DNA of 64,000 nucleotides, from positions 9,796,063 through 9,860,062 of the forward strand of contig JABBOT010000016.1 in the NCBI GenBank assembly GCA_016165875.1, written 5' to 3'. A program made the translations under genes and the position numbers. Source of the stretch: Acanthopleura granulata (Eukaryota > Mollusca > Polyplacophora > Chitonida > Chitonidae). The notes below the pieces were generated by a model. The model was given only the letters and a program-made list of their open reading frames with translations. It did no database searches and had not been told where the DNA came from. Shown one piece after another: positions 11,370 through 24,494 of this stretch (its first letter is position 1; each line of letters starts with the position of its first letter).

Positions 11370-11713
11370 TGTACGGATGTGTATGTCAGCAACTATTACA
11401 CATAGGATTCTCAGACTCACACAAAGTGTGCAAAATGACCTGAGGTTATGTTCTGTCAGGTTATTTTTTTCGCGTTTCGATATATTTAGGAGTTATCTGC
11501 CCTTGACAATATTTTTCAACTTTGTACAGAGCATATCTCAGCAACTATTAGGCATAGGAGTCTCAAATTCACACAAAGTGTGTAAAATGACCTGAAATTG
11601 TGCACGGTCAGGTTATTTTTCTCTGTTGCGATCTCTTTTAGGAGTTGTCTGCCCTTGTGCGTACCTCTCAATTAAGTATGTGCGGAGCATATCTCGACAA
11701 CTATTACGTATGT
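11370..11713. repeat. Tandem repeat, ~153-bp unit, 2.2 copies
   Basis: Copies start near 11370, 11525 and 11679. Each has CAGCAACTATTA, CACACAAAGTGTG, AAAATGACCTGA, GGTCAGGTTATTTTT and AGGAGTTNTCTGCCCTTG in order. The third is cut off after its first 35 bases. Confidence 0.75.
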
Positions 11714-14700
11714 ATGCTGAATAATAAATAAGTGAAATAAAATATATTATGCGGGGACAAGCAGCACGGCGTTACACTACAGTGAAATGATGCAGTTATT
11801 GGCAGTGTGATTAACCAAGGTTTTATACGGTAAATTCCCTAAAATTTCTCCCATGGGTTAAGTTGCTAATTTAGCCCAGATCTGGGAGTTATATAGGTCT
11901 TGTAGGAAGGGTTTTCGACATTCGAATGGGAGGCAGGTAGATATTCTCTTCGAAAAAATATAATTTTCGGCACCTAAAGTCTCTCTTACAACATTTAGTT
12001 GCCTCTAAAGAATGGACTATTAGTACGAAATGTTACTTACGTCATAGGATGTACGGAGAATGTTTGTAACGGATAAAAGGAAAAAGGTTGTATCAGCCCC
12101 ACATATACGTTGAAACTGGGCCTTAAGTTAATCAGCAGATTTTTCCATTTCCTGAGGAAGCCTGATCGGTTGACAAGATAAAGTACTGGACGCAGCTCTG
12201 GAAGGGAAATATGCCTACAATTTCACGGAAAATATGTCTACAGTGTCCAGAAAAACATGCCCAAAATTTCATGAAAATATAAAAATCAGAATATTGAAAT
12301 ACCCACCAAATATACTGAGCACAAACAAGAAAGTAATACATAGATAAATAAATTAAATAAACGACGAATCAAGAGAAGGGATATAACCTCTGTATATGCT
12401 ACGTTCAAAATAAAAGAATATTGTACAACGATGCGAGCATAAGCGTTAGTATCACGACAGGCATAACGCTCACGCAGAATCTTGTACTTTTCTGATAATG
12501 CAGCAAAAACCCTAACTATAGAACAATCATGAAGAGAATAGTTACACTAAAACTATACACAATCCGGCTTGCAGGGAACAGATAACTGAGAAAAAGAGAG
12601 CCCATTCGTATGACTTAATGTGCTTGATTTCAACGGCCATTTCCTGCCTTCTGCAAACCCAGGCCAGCAAAGAGAGTCAGCAATTTTCACACCTTGCAAC
12701 AGTAATAACAGTTTGAGGTTATGGACTAGATTGCAGTTAATAGAAAAGAATGAAAGGTAACTGAGCCTTGGAAAGCTGGATTGTTTGCCTGGTATTTAGC
12801 ATCACATTGGTCATATGACGACGGTAGAGTCCTCTTGTGGAATCTCACACCCAATTCCGGCATTTTTGTTTTCTTATTATATATATAATTTTATTTACAA
12901 TCATACATTACAGAAATACATTTTAAATTCTACATTGTACAGATATAAATGAAAGTATATATTTGACCTAATATGTATGTGTCTTCTTTGTGGTCAGTCC
13001 AGTCCAAATCCTAAATATGAAATATTAATCCTGTTTCCTGTTCAGGAAACATGCTTCCTGATTGAGAACAAATGATATGAATTTTATTCACGTCATATTT
13101 AACTAAATAAGAATCAAGTCTAAAGATTACTTTTCTTATTTTGGAAACTTGGGTCAGTATTTTTAAAATACAATTTGTAATTTTTTATCACCCGTTTTTA
13201 ATGCTATTTTATCAGTTGGAAAATTTAAAAGCTCGTCTCTCAGCTCCCACAATCCTGTACATGTAGGGATTTTTAGCAAAAAATGTTCAATCATTGCCCA
13301 GTTTAGTGGGCCTAGTGGCATTAGTGTTAGTCTGCGTTAGGCCAAGTTATGGGTGGCCAAAAGAAAGCAGTACCTGTCGGAAATGAATTGTTTCTGAGCA
13401 CGCAACGTTATCTGAGAATGCCTTGCGTTTCCTATTTTAGTAACAATTAATTGTTTCCTAATCAGGGTACATTGTATAAATTTTTCCAAAAGAGAAAACA
13501 TTCCAAAAAATGTCCAGAATAGGAAGGACATGCAAAAGATTCTTGAACAGGTAATAAACTGAAAAAGATATTAAATTCAAGTACTTTCTGATAAAGAAAC
13601 AAAGCTCGATTCGTAAAACAAGATGATATTCTTACAGGTCCTGTTTATGTAGGCCTACAATGTAGGAAAATGAGGTTATACACAATAAATACATGTCATT
13701 GCTTAAATCACTATAAAAACCACGTTGACCTGTAGTCTGTATAGAGGTTGCCTCGGAAATGTTACATCGCTAACTAGGGTCTTACAATGATACAAGGCTA
13801 CTGCAATTTATACGTATATATGCTGAACTGTTTCACTCCCGTGCGAGCTGTTCAGTACAGAAACTGTTACATAGTTCAAAAATGTCAAATACTTCATGAC
13901 CAGTACAACGTCTACTAATAGTTATTTATCGGAAGCCTAAAATACAAAGGAGAGGAGCTTTCAGTTTGATGGTTGTCAAAATTCCAAACCTAACCAGTAA
14001 ACAAAAAAATCCCTTTTGAAATGAGGGGAGCGGTTTAAAGCAAATATAAGCTATAGTTCTTTTACATATGTATTGAGTCTCAGTATTCGTATTCATGTTT
14101 TCTTTTTAAGGTATATATGTTGCAAAGCAAATTTGATTAAATGATTCAAGCTAATGTTACATTGCAATAACATTTTCTAAAAATACAAACATAAAAATCA
14201 ACTAAAAGGTAGGTTTGCTATTAGTGAATGTCTGAGTGAATTTGAAGAGGAAAAGGAAAAGGTTTCATAGATTCATTCAAAAGGCAAATTTCTTTGAAAA
14301 AGTCAATAGCATTCAGTGTTTTGAAGAATCAACAACACTATGTTTTCCTGTTTGAAATTATTTAAATTGTTCGAAATAGCATTGTGACAACTGAATACAC
14401 TAAGTGAGTGTTGTACGTTCTGACCATACGGATGGACATGCGTTTGAAACAAAGTAGGTCAGACACACATGACAAATTGCAAATTGACAATCATTGCTGT
14501 TTTTAATAACCGAGACAGGGTGATATTCTAACAATAATTTAGATGTGTGTGTTTAATATCAAAGTCAGAATTCTCAATAAAAGCAATTCATGGTGATGGA
14601 ACGATTACCAATAAGCATATACATTATGTTTGGATATGTACTTATGCAGGCTATGACGTACATGTATTTAAGGAGAAACACGATAAAATGAGATATTAAT

Positions 14701-14997
14701 TTTGTAAGTAAACAATTTATTTGTTTCAAAGCATGAATAAATAAGTTTCATTCTTAAAACTTCACATACCTAGTTAAAGTGTCTGTGCATATATTTACCG
14801 TTGATTATATTGAACCAAACACGAGTATAAAAATTAAACTTCTTACAAATACCACACATAAGCAAAGAAAACATGGGATGCAAAAAGTTGAAAGAAAACA
14901 GCTTTTTCTGACAATGTGGATTTAAAAGGTGAATCATACAAAGGCCACAGTAATATTTTATCAGAGTCATCTTTCGGATCTGAAGCAGCAAAATCTG
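11714..14997. other. Intergenic DNA, nothing recognised
   Basis: AT-rich with short accidental open frames. I see no gene, no SINE of the two families and no array. Confidence 0.5.
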
Positions 14998-15076
14998 TTG
15001 TTGTTGTTTTTGTTTACATCATACCATGCACGTAATCTGTTGTTGTTGTTTTTGTTTACATCATACCATGCACGTT
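14998..15076. repeat. Tandem duplication of ~41 bp
   Basis: TGTTGTTGTTTTTGTTTACA followed by TCATACCATGCACG appears twice in a row with no visible mismatch in the core. Confidence 0.85.
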
Positions 15077-16495
15077 TTCAGCATTCCCCAACTTAATGTT
15101 ATCTATTCAGGAAGAGATTTTTCTTTCCAGTTTTCTGTCACGAATGTGACAAATTATTTATTACTGCCTTTTCAACTTACAGTGTTTATATTCAGTCAGT
15201 GACATTGTCGTTGCTTCAGTCAGTAAGGCGCAGTTGTTGTCACTCGAAGGCCTTATACGCATAATCAGTCTTTCAACAAGTGTCATCCCATTTCGTCTGT
15301 AATAAACTTTCATCGAGTATACATTTTTACCTTTATAGTTATTTTCTGTGACTTTCAAGAGCGGCTGCTCACCATTATTGCCATTGTGTTGTGTAAAACT
15401 GATAATATGCACTCGGCAATTTCACACCTTGCCTTCGCTGGGACAGGCTCCAGCTGCTTGCATCCAGTGGGAGCACGCACACGCATGAATAGTCTTCTGA
15501 GAAATTTAAAGTCTAATTTTTGAAGGCAGTGTTTGTAGATGTAATTAACATGCTTTTGAATAACGCAGGAAATTCCTTCTACTTGTGAACTCTTGTCATT
15601 TGTCTTCAGCAGACTTGTCCTGTGTGCCCTATGTTGTGATTCGTAATGTATGTGACCTCTCATCACATGAATATTCATGAACATGAAAAAGCCAACGAAA
15701 CCTCCTGATGATTAGGCTGGGCTTAAGCCACATAAAAAGTGAAATTATTGTGTAGTGTGGTAATAATATTATACAACTCGAGTCGGTGATTCGGAAAATG
15801 AATACCCATGTGTTATACATCGTTACACACGGGCTCTCGTTGTATAACCTCTAGATATGCTGATGTAAAGGCCCGTGTTAGAAACTGGGGGAAGTTATCT
15901 TGTCTCTTCATAGAATGAGCCAGATTAAATTCAGGTTAACGTTTGTCACAGATATTTATTGTTATTACATATAAATGACATACACGAGTTGTGATCATAA
16001 ACACTGTTGATTTTATATTTAACGAGTTTCAAATTTTCATACTGTTGTTCTTTGCAGACAAAACACGGATATTTTCACAAAGTCTGCAGAAAATTTAGAG
16101 AAGTCATTGAATGAATTTAGTACACATATTGTGTACGTTGGGGCTTGAAGTTAGATGTTCGCTGACTAAAGTAGTTCCATGTGGATCTATTAAAGTGAAA
16201 GACAGCTCACTGGCACTTTTCATTAAAAAGATTACAAATTTCTCTCCTGAATACAAAAACTTATTTGAATTTGTATGAATTTGTTGCAGAATTATCTTCG
16301 GTTGAAGTCTGAGTATTGTGCTGCCGAGTGGTAATCTGAGTGCCCCTATCTTTTAAGCTTGTAAGATACTGACCAATCAGAGAGCTAGGAGGCATCAGGT
16401 GTTTATAAGTTTTGGCGTAGATGTTCTGCGTTGACTATCAATGTATAGCATAGAGAAAGAGGACATCGTTTTAATGTTATATATATTAATCATAA
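15077..16495. other. Intergenic DNA, nothing recognised
   Basis: Open frames on the minus strand (up to 109 codons at 15355-15684) lack recognisable motifs or splice context. Confidence 0.45.
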
Positions 16496-16499
16496 CAAG

Positions 16500-16622
16500 T
16501 ACACGAGCGAACAACAGTGCAAAGTATTTCCAGACCATTGTGTTGTGACAGGAGTAGGTTACATGAGTGAACAACAGTGCAAAGTATTTCCAGACCATTG
16601 TGTTGTGACAGGAGTAGGTTTC
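16500..16622. repeat. Tandem duplication of 60 bp
   Basis: GAACAACAGTGCAAAGTATT through GACAGGAGTAGGTT is repeated immediately. The two units differ by only about three bases at their left end, so this is a recent event. Confidence 0.9.
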
Positions 16623-17395
16623 TTGATTATTTCCTGTCACAAATCTACATATATACATAAGTTTGGACGACAACCATGACAGCTTATTACAGTATAAGGT
16701 GACAAGAGTGGTGCGTTTCATGCCAGCCGACGGAGATCGATCAAGGACCAGTTTCCACTGCTGTAGTTACTGTTAGAAACGAACACTTAACCGAAATGAA
16801 CATAACATTGTCTGGCCTGTTTGGCAAAGTTAATTATGAACATGCACCGTCTTTTATTTTAAGTAGGCCCATGAAAGAGGCCCTTTTGGGTGCACAGAGG
16901 CCATGGCTTCGATATAAATGGTACTTTTTATCCCTTTCAAATCACCTTAAAGTTTCTAATAGAAAAAGCCAAATGGGCATTTTACGTAGAAAGATATTAC
17001 ATGTCTATCTGTGACATAATGCCTGTCTTTTGTGAATAGACATGCCTCTGGTAAATGCATATTGCCTTCTACATAACCGTGCATGGCTCCTTGTGCAGAC
17101 TAACCAAGGAGGCCTATTAACCAAAGCAACAATCATAATCACCTCACCGGGGTGCAACTGGGGGAGGAGGAGGAGGGGGGGTTACATACCTGCTAACAGA
17201 TTTTGTTCAGAGCTGTATAGATAAAACAAAAATTTTCCGCCATCGAGGAGCGTAAGTTTGAAATTTAACATAATTAGGTTGATATATTCATATTTCATCT
17301 GGAGTTAGGACAGTTCTTGATTAAAATTAATTGATGATGAATTTTGACACACATAATGCTTCTCCAGACGTTTTGGTCTTTTTCTCCCTTTTTAT
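16623..17395. other. Intergenic DNA, nothing recognised
   Basis: Includes a purine-rich GGGGGAGGAGGAGGAGGGGG tract at about 17160-17180. No gene seen. Confidence 0.45.
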
Positions 17396-17399
17396 TTTT

Positions 17400-17975
17400 G
17401 GGACGGTTGTGTGATGAAATACTTTAATTTGTAGCTCATTTTTCAGCATGGTGCTATGAAATATAGCACACGTGTAGCTAAATACTTAAGCTCAAAAAGG
17501 ATCCCACAATTTTTTGATATCTTTTATAGTTTTAAAGATATTACCACAAATATTATCAAACTTTCAAAAACGTTTTAAGTTTCTGAAAGTTTAAAATTTA
17601 AATGATCTTTCAGAGCAATTTGAGATGAATATTAAAAATCTGTGGGACCGTTTTATAATTTCAATGTTAAACTATCCACTTGGGCAAGAAAAACTGGACA
17701 ATGTTCCTCCATTCATTTTCTCCTTTCCAGTCTTACGAACGGTTGTGTGGCGGAATGTTTTTATTTCACATTTATTTTTCATCCTATTGGCATACACGTC
17801 GCTAAATACTGAAGTTAAAGATATCTCTACAAAAGTTTGATATCTTTTCTACTTTTAAAGATAATCATAAACGAATATCATGAAAGATTCAAGAAGTTTT
17901 TAAAGTTTAATCTTTAAATCATCATTAAGAATAAGCTCTAAGGAGAATATTGAAAATTTGGTGGACCGTTTTTTA
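17400..17975. repeat. Diverged tandem duplication, ~337-bp period
   Basis: Two copies each read ACGGTTGTGTG, a CTAAATACT step, TTTGATATCTTTT, TTTTAAAGAT, TTTAAA..AAATGATC-like and GAATATTNAAAATNTGTGGGACCGTTTT-like blocks in order. They start near 17402 and 17739. Substitutions and indels are many, so it is old. Confidence 0.6.
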
Positions 17976-19334
17976 GTATCTACATGGACAATAAAAATTG
18001 TTAAAATTTTGAAAAATGGCGAAAAATTGCATTCAGTAAAAAAAAAACGGCTTTGATTCTTTTCAGATTTTCCCGTTATATTCATTAATATTAAATTTAG
18101 GTAAAGTTTAAAATTTAGTTTTAAAAATCAGCAGTGGTTTAGCTTCCAGAGTATATGTGCGTCTGGTCATATTTGATCAATGTTTTGGGCTACGCCAGGC
18201 AAAATGCGGGATTTTGTCTAGGAGGAATTCTACTAGTATCCTTGAAATAACTTTATGGCCAAATAGTTTCACACAGGATAGAAGCAAATTATTTTCTGGA
18301 CATGCCAGAACCATACCAGAGGTTATCCGAGAGAAAACTATTATAAAGCATATCTATACAAAAGCAGATGCCAGGTACAGTACATCCTAGCTTGAATATT
18401 TCCTGATTGTCAAGGTGGACTAGTGGTTTCCTCTGGACAGAATTTAAGCTTTGGATCTTTATGTTCATGCTTCCTCATAGCTCTAAAGCATTTTCTTCAT
18501 TGTGTCTGCACAGTGATAATGTAGCCTCAGGTACATTCTCTTTAAATGGACACTGTGGAAAAATAAAACAGCATTGTTTAAAACTAAAATGATTTTTTCA
18601 CACCTGGCAGTAAATACGTGGTTTTGGCTTTGGCATTTGGTCATACCATTTCAAGATATCAGACAGGGACAGCTGTAAAATACTGGGTTGAACACTTGTG
18701 ACATAGAGTTGGTCAAGCTTCATGTGTACAGGCATTTGCATGTAGCAAAAACATCTGACCATTGTCCAGGAACAGAGCTGAAAATGGATAGGTAATTAAG
18801 GAATATAATAAACACCAGTATAGGCCTTTACATTGCCTTTACAATAACCTGCATGGTATGGGGATATAGGACGTAAGATACACATCGGCTGGGCTCACAG
18901 CTGGACCCGAGGTGTTCACCGTGACATATCTACCCACTATAATACATGCCCCCTTATTCAACAGCTAATGGGTCCCATGGGATGGGGTTGTAGCCCACCC
19001 TTATGCATGGTTGGGGTGACTGTACACTGATGGGACACTCTTTGGTGAATGTCTGTGCTCTAGGGCTTAAGCTGGTTCCCCAGGTTATGCTAGCTACATG
19101 TGGTGGAACTTGCACACACGCAGGAGCTAGGGGAATAACATATAGCGGTTTTCAAATGGTAAATTCTCCATGCGATCTAAATAAACCATTAGCAAGTATG
19201 CCCTTCAGCCCACAAAAATCCTCACAAGACTTCACTATGTCAAGCCTAAGTGGAAAATGTACACTCGTTTTCGACTGAAAACATGATGGTTTCGCATAAC
19301 TCAAATATAGGTCAACACTTAAGAGCAGAGTCAG
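17976..19334. other. Intergenic DNA, nothing recognised
   Basis: No gene or repeat family recognised on either strand. Confidence 0.45.
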
Positions 19335-19558
19335 TGCGCTTGCGCATCATAGTGACCCAGAAGCCTCCCATCAATGCGGTCGCTGTGAGTTCAAGTCCGG
19401 CTCATGCTGGTTTCCTCTCTGGCCGTACGTGGGAAGGTCTGCAGGCAACCTGTGGATGGTCGTTGGTTTCCCACCATAATGTGACCGCCGTGGTATAAGT
19501 GAAATATTCATGAGTACGGCGTAAAACACTAATCAAATAAATAAATCAAACAAATAAG
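19335..19558 (+). repeat. SINE family 1, near full length
   Basis: From a degraded head (GCGCTTGCGCATCATAGTG) through TGTGAGTTCAAGTCCGG, GTACGTGGGAAGGTCTG and GAGTACGGCGTAAAACAC to the AATAAATAAATC tail. The GGGCTCTGCCCGG stretch is deleted. Confidence 0.85.
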
Positions 19559-20215
19559 AGCAGAGAGGGGCCGGTCAGGGAGGCCCTGTAAATGTTAGTT
19601 TATCCAATCTATTTCGATGTCTATCTTCAATCAAGTCTATAGCAAGGCCATTCTATTGTTTATGAGGTTCAGCAATAGCACTCTTATTGTGTTTTTAGGA
19701 GTTTTTAATGAGTTAGAAGTAAGCGAGGAAATAAAAAGATTCACGAAAACAGCATCAGTATACCTGAGCTCTAAGTGAAAAATTCGATTCTATAACTAAT
19801 CCCTAAGTATATATATGTACTTTGTAAATAGAAACACAGCAAATGTAGGTCCATTAGAGCGTAGTATTTCTTCAAGGACGGATTTTCAGATATCAGCAAT
19901 CGCACTCAGTTTTCATTGTAACTTTGTTTTCTGATACATTTGAAACACTTTTCAGAAACAAACACATCAATACAAATTTCAAGAAATATATTTTTTTTTC
20001 TCACAGCCATAGTCTCCAAATATCATAAACAGAAGATACGCGGAATATCTGAATTTAGAAAATTGGTCGGAGCATGTTGTGCATGTCGGTGCTTTATTAA
20101 ATTCTGTCGTGAATTTCCATGGCAACATTTGACCATAATGAGCGTTTGGGTGGGCAGCAATATAGTTTTCAATTTTGATTAGCTGAACTCTTGATCTGTC
20201 AGCTAGTCTTAATTA
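19559..20215. other. Intergenic DNA, nothing recognised
   Basis: No gene or repeat seen beyond a T-rich run near 19990. Confidence 0.45.
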
Positions 20216-20219
20216 AGGC

Positions 20220-20960
20220 TAACGCACTCATGGGATCTTAAGGCGCCACGTAACTCAACTGGTCGTTTACGGAGTTGGTGTCAGTTTCTATGATCCACAT
20301 GACTTAAAACTGAACTTCATCCACTTAACAACTGGAGTAGAACCCTAGTTAAGTGACTTCCTTGTTTGGCATACATATTCATGAATACATAAGGGCTTAC
20401 GGCTGGACGTACACGAGAGTTTATGACCCAACTCAATTCAACTCAACTCAACGCGACCTCTGCATCGTGTCCTAAGCACCTGTGTATGCACAGTAAGTAC
20501 ATGTATAAGAATGCACTCAATTGAGTTTCGACTCAGTTTGTTACGTTTATGCCAGTCAGTCTTAAAGTGAGTCATAAGCGATTGATACCAACTGTGTACG
20601 ACCAGTTGTGCCGAGTTATATCTTAAGCTCTGGTGTATGCCAAGCTTATGATACAACTCACCTGAACTCCACTGGTCGTACTGAGTCCTTCCCAAACGCT
20701 GAAGTCATGCGACTTTAACACTGACCGGCATATACTTAACACCTGGGATTTCAATCCAGTTGTGTGGCATTGCTATCCCACATACGCGAGTGCTTGCGAA
20801 CTGACGCAGTCTTAAGCTCTTGTGTATGCCAAACTTTAGAGCCCGATGCAACAGTCGAGTAGAGCTGAGTAGCAACGTTTGGCATAGACCGTACATGGCA
20901 GCTTAAGATCCAGCTGAGCTGTCACAAGCACTTCAGCATGCGGGATCTGAAAGTAACTTA
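20220..20960. repeat. Degenerate repeat region with recurring ~187-bp motif
   Basis: TCTTAAGCTCTGGTGTATGCC at about 20621 recurs as TCTTAAGCTCTTGTGTATGCC at about 20809. Weaker echoes are CCTAAGCACCTGTGTATGC near 20472 and multiple CAACTCAACTC and CAGTTGTG steps. The block looks like an old array worn down by mutation. Minus-strand frames across it share the repeat and are not credible genes. Confidence 0.45.
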
Positions 20961-21794
20961 CCACGCATATGCATGCCGTTCAATCTTAGAACAACTCTAC
21001 GAGATAATGTTCTCAAATTTTCGATTTAAATTATTTACACTGAGCTTTCTGTATTTTTCCAAATAAAGTCTTACACATCTTATAACCCCTCTGTGTTTCC
21101 CCAAGATTTGATAAGTTTCCAATATCATACAACCACAGAAATGCGAAAATCCAAAAAAAAAAATAGTAACAGATTGAACAACAGTAAAAGTTGTAAATAT
21201 TCAAAATTAAAGACAAAACAATGAAACAGACAAATGTACAGTTTCGCCTCTGAAATTATATGTAAAAGGTAATCGAGAGCCTCCTGGATTTAATTAGCCC
21301 CTGGATGGACCTTCATCTGTAATGATTCGTGCCCCTCCCTTCCCCACATAGCAGATATGGCGGGAGTCTGCTTACAGATACTTATATACAAAGACCAACA
21401 ACCCCTAAGCTTTAATTCTCATGTACTAAGCTAAATGTTCACACAGCAATAATTAGTTTTAAAAAATAGAATGACATGATCTCAAGCTTGCTATGGAAAG
21501 TCACAATTTTATTGCAGGAAAAACAGCTAAAAACAGCGCGAGTGTCCACAATTTGAGGGCTACTCGGGCCTATTCGGTTACTGGAGGCTACTCGGGCCAG
21601 AGCCCTCTTTTTTAGGCTGGGATAATCTGACTCCCTTTTTAAAATTTCGTTGTGTTTGCCAATCGCCAAGGCTGTGGACCGATATACTATTATCCGTCAA
21701 CATTCTGTATATGCTCAAGCGTCACTCAGCGGACCTTCCTTGAACACGGAATCTGCTTGTCCGATTTGGAATACATATAAGCCTAACAGTCACA
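20961..21794. other. Intergenic DNA, nothing recognised
   Basis: No gene or known repeat seen. Confidence 0.45.
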
Positions 21795-21942
21795 GTATCT
21801 CCGGGGACTATTTCACAGTATCACCTGGGATTATTTCACAGTATCACCTGGGACTATTTCTCAGTATCACCTGGAATTATTTCACATCATCGCCTGGGAC
21901 TATTTCACAGTATCACCCGGGACTGTTATATAATAGTCCCAG
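21795..21942. repeat. Minisatellite, ~25-bp unit, about six copies, ending in a palindrome
   Basis: The unit is GGGACTATTTCACAGTATCA plus CCTG. The array closes with the near-perfect palindrome GGGACTGTTATATAATAGTC plus CC at 21918-21939, which brings an inverted half-unit against the last direct unit. Confidence 0.85.
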
Positions 21943-23404
21943 GTATCACTGACTAAAATTTGTTTTGAACCAATGATATCTTCACCAAAATCGTAGGCTG
22001 GACAGGTTTTATTTACACATGTTAGCAGATAGATTCCAAAATTTAAAAAAAAAAAAAATTAGCTCTCTATTTGCGCCAACCTGCGGGATACTGATATGAT
22101 CCTCTGGTATGTCTGGTATAATCTCCTTAACCAGAGGAACTGTTGCACCTCAAGTTAAGGTCAACCGCATGAAAAAAATACAGAGTTAGTTCCTAACTCT
22201 TCAATCACTTATATGTCACAGTTCACATTTACACCTATATCTTGCCTCATGACATTCATTTGTTAAGGCTCACTGAACCTTTATAAACCTCAGAACTTTC
22301 ATAGCAAAAGAACAACACAATAAGCCCATTTTTTGTATCTTTTAAGATATCATATATTTGTGGAAGTGTTTTGTTTTGTTTTTGTTGTTTGTTTTTTGGG
22401 GTTTTTTTGGTCAAGAAACGTGAAAGACAAACATTTACATTTTCATTGTTTTTTTGATCTTTTTTGGGGGGGAATTAACTCTAACCTGCGTGATCTTAAA
22501 TGTAGGTGGAATGCGTGGTGGTCAGTGGTATACAGGGATTTTTCAGTGGTTAAGTGAAAACATATGGGGCAGACTAACCTTCACGCTCATTAACTGCAGG
22601 TACTATATACAAACCAGAATCCAGCAGTCAAAAGCTCGTAGCTGGTAGAATCATTTTCGGGGATTTAAATACATTTACACACTTGACCAAGACTATCCTT
22701 AAAAAAGTTTCTTATTGTGCATTAATACGCAAGGTAATCTGGAAATACAGGGAATGTCGCTACTGCTATTTTTCATATCTGTCTAATGAAAACGTTAGAG
22801 ATTTTAAAAAAAATGAACACTGAGTGGACACAGTTTAAAGAACAAAATCTTTGACTGTATCCTTAAGATTTTCCTGGTGTGAGGGTCATGATATCCCTTA
22901 TATGATGTCAGGCATTTATGCTGGGATCACGTCAAGAGGGTTTGAAATTTAAGGACAGCGGCATTTGTGGATTAGGAATTACTCCTAATTTGCAAATGGG
23001 GAAGGGGAGGGGATCTGACGTAAATGGGAAAACTAAAGTGACTGGATTAGTGACATTCACTGCTGTCAACTTTGATTTTAAACTGAGAAAAGAAATGGGT
23101 AAACAAAATTTCACTTGTGTCAAAGGGAGAAAATTTTAGCACTACTCTGAGCAACTCACATTAGGTCACTTAACTTTTGAAGTCCAACATATGTATCTTT
23201 AAAAGTCGACATGTTATATCTTTCCACGTGGGGCACTGACTTCAGTTTGGGGGCTAAGTGCAAGATGACAAGATGACATGAAACTCAAGGTCAACTGAAT
23301 GTTACAGCTAGTTATTGCAGCTAAAAATATGTGTACAAAATACCGCAAATCTGTGACCAGGGACACCAACACAGAATGTACATCCCCAGACCATTTATTT
23401 ATCG
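21943..23404. other. Intergenic DNA, nothing recognised
   Basis: A T/G-rich stretch lies at 22365-22475. A frame-open area at 22918-23139 is open on both strands and has no motif. Confidence 0.45.
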
Positions 23405-23406
23405 CA

Positions 23407-23461
23407 ACATATATATATATATATATATATATGTGTATATATGTACATATGTATATATATA
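23407..23461. repeat. AT microsatellite
   Basis: (AT)n grading into ATGT and GTAT variants over about 55 bases. Confidence 0.9.
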
Positions 23462-24214
23462 GTTTGCCCACACAACATCATCTCTAAGGCAGAAACACAC
23501 AAAAGAGTACACAATTTAGGGCTGACGTACTTATGGCTCCCTATTCTTCAATGGGCACACGAGTGAAGCTAACTCCAGCTGATCCTCAGACAGCTAATGA
23601 CGCGCGTTCAAATGCCGCTGTCGCTGGTTTCACAGTGTTTGTTTCAGTCAGGTTGATTCTCATTTACCGTGTAAACATGCGGTGGTTATTCACTCTAAAC
23701 TCAGCGCGGTGACCACGTGAAAGAGAACGTCTGAGAAAGGGTGATTGTTTGCAGTGATTGATTACTACTTTCAAGAAACGTCGAATATGTGACACAAGTG
23801 GATGACACCCTATCTGTGCCACTCACCTGTTGGTGATAGCTGTACTAAAAAAAAACTTCTTGCACCATGAATGGAAACGCTTATATATATTTCCTTATAT
23901 GACACATTTCCGAAAATGTTTTACGCTTCTTTGAACGTGTAAGAGGGAGCGCTGTATTTGTTCAGATCTTTTCTTTGTGGATCTTGCCATACAGGTGTGA
24001 TATGAATCATACGGAATTCAAATCCTTTGTATACACTGAGACATTACCAAAAATGTAGTGGGAATTTCTGGCTGCAACCCGGAACCGTACTTGTGTGAGT
24101 CATATAGTTAGACTCCCACGGCATTAATACATAGGAACAAATTTAAGCACCTTTACCTGTTTCGAGTTTCCTTCATATTGATACAATGTAAAAAAATCAG
24201 ACGTAATAACTGAG
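23462..24214. other. Intergenic DNA, nothing recognised
   Basis: No gene or family repeat recognised. Confidence 0.45.
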
Positions 24215-24494
24215 GGGGGAAAGTGGCTCAGCCGGTTAGCGCGCTATCGCAGCACAATGACCCGAAGCCTCCCACCAGTACTGTCGCTGTGAGTTCAAGT
24301 ACAGCTCTTGCTGGCTTCCTCTCCAGCCGTACGTGGGAAGGTCTGCCAGCAACCTGCGGATGGTCGTAGGTTTCCTCCGGGCTGTGCCCGGTTTCCTTCC
24401 ATCATAATGCCTGCCGCTGTGGTATAAGTGAAATATTCTTGAGTACGGCGTAAAACACCAATGAAGTAAATATGTAAATAAATAAATAAATAAG
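24215..24494 (+). repeat. SINE family 1, full length reference copy
   Basis: A-box TGGCTCAGCCGG at 24224-24235 and B-box-like GAGTTCAAGTAC at 24291-24302 have pol III promoter spacing. The body includes CGTACGTGGGAAGGTCTGCC, GGATGGTCGTAGG, GGCTGTGCCCGGTTTCC and GAGTACGGCGTAAAACACC. The 3' end is (AAAT)n. This is the most complete + strand copy. Confidence 0.9.

Noticed and set aside
24224..24302. tRNA gene candidate
   Set aside because: A- and B-boxes belong to the SINE head; no intact acceptor stem or anticodon arm is visible.
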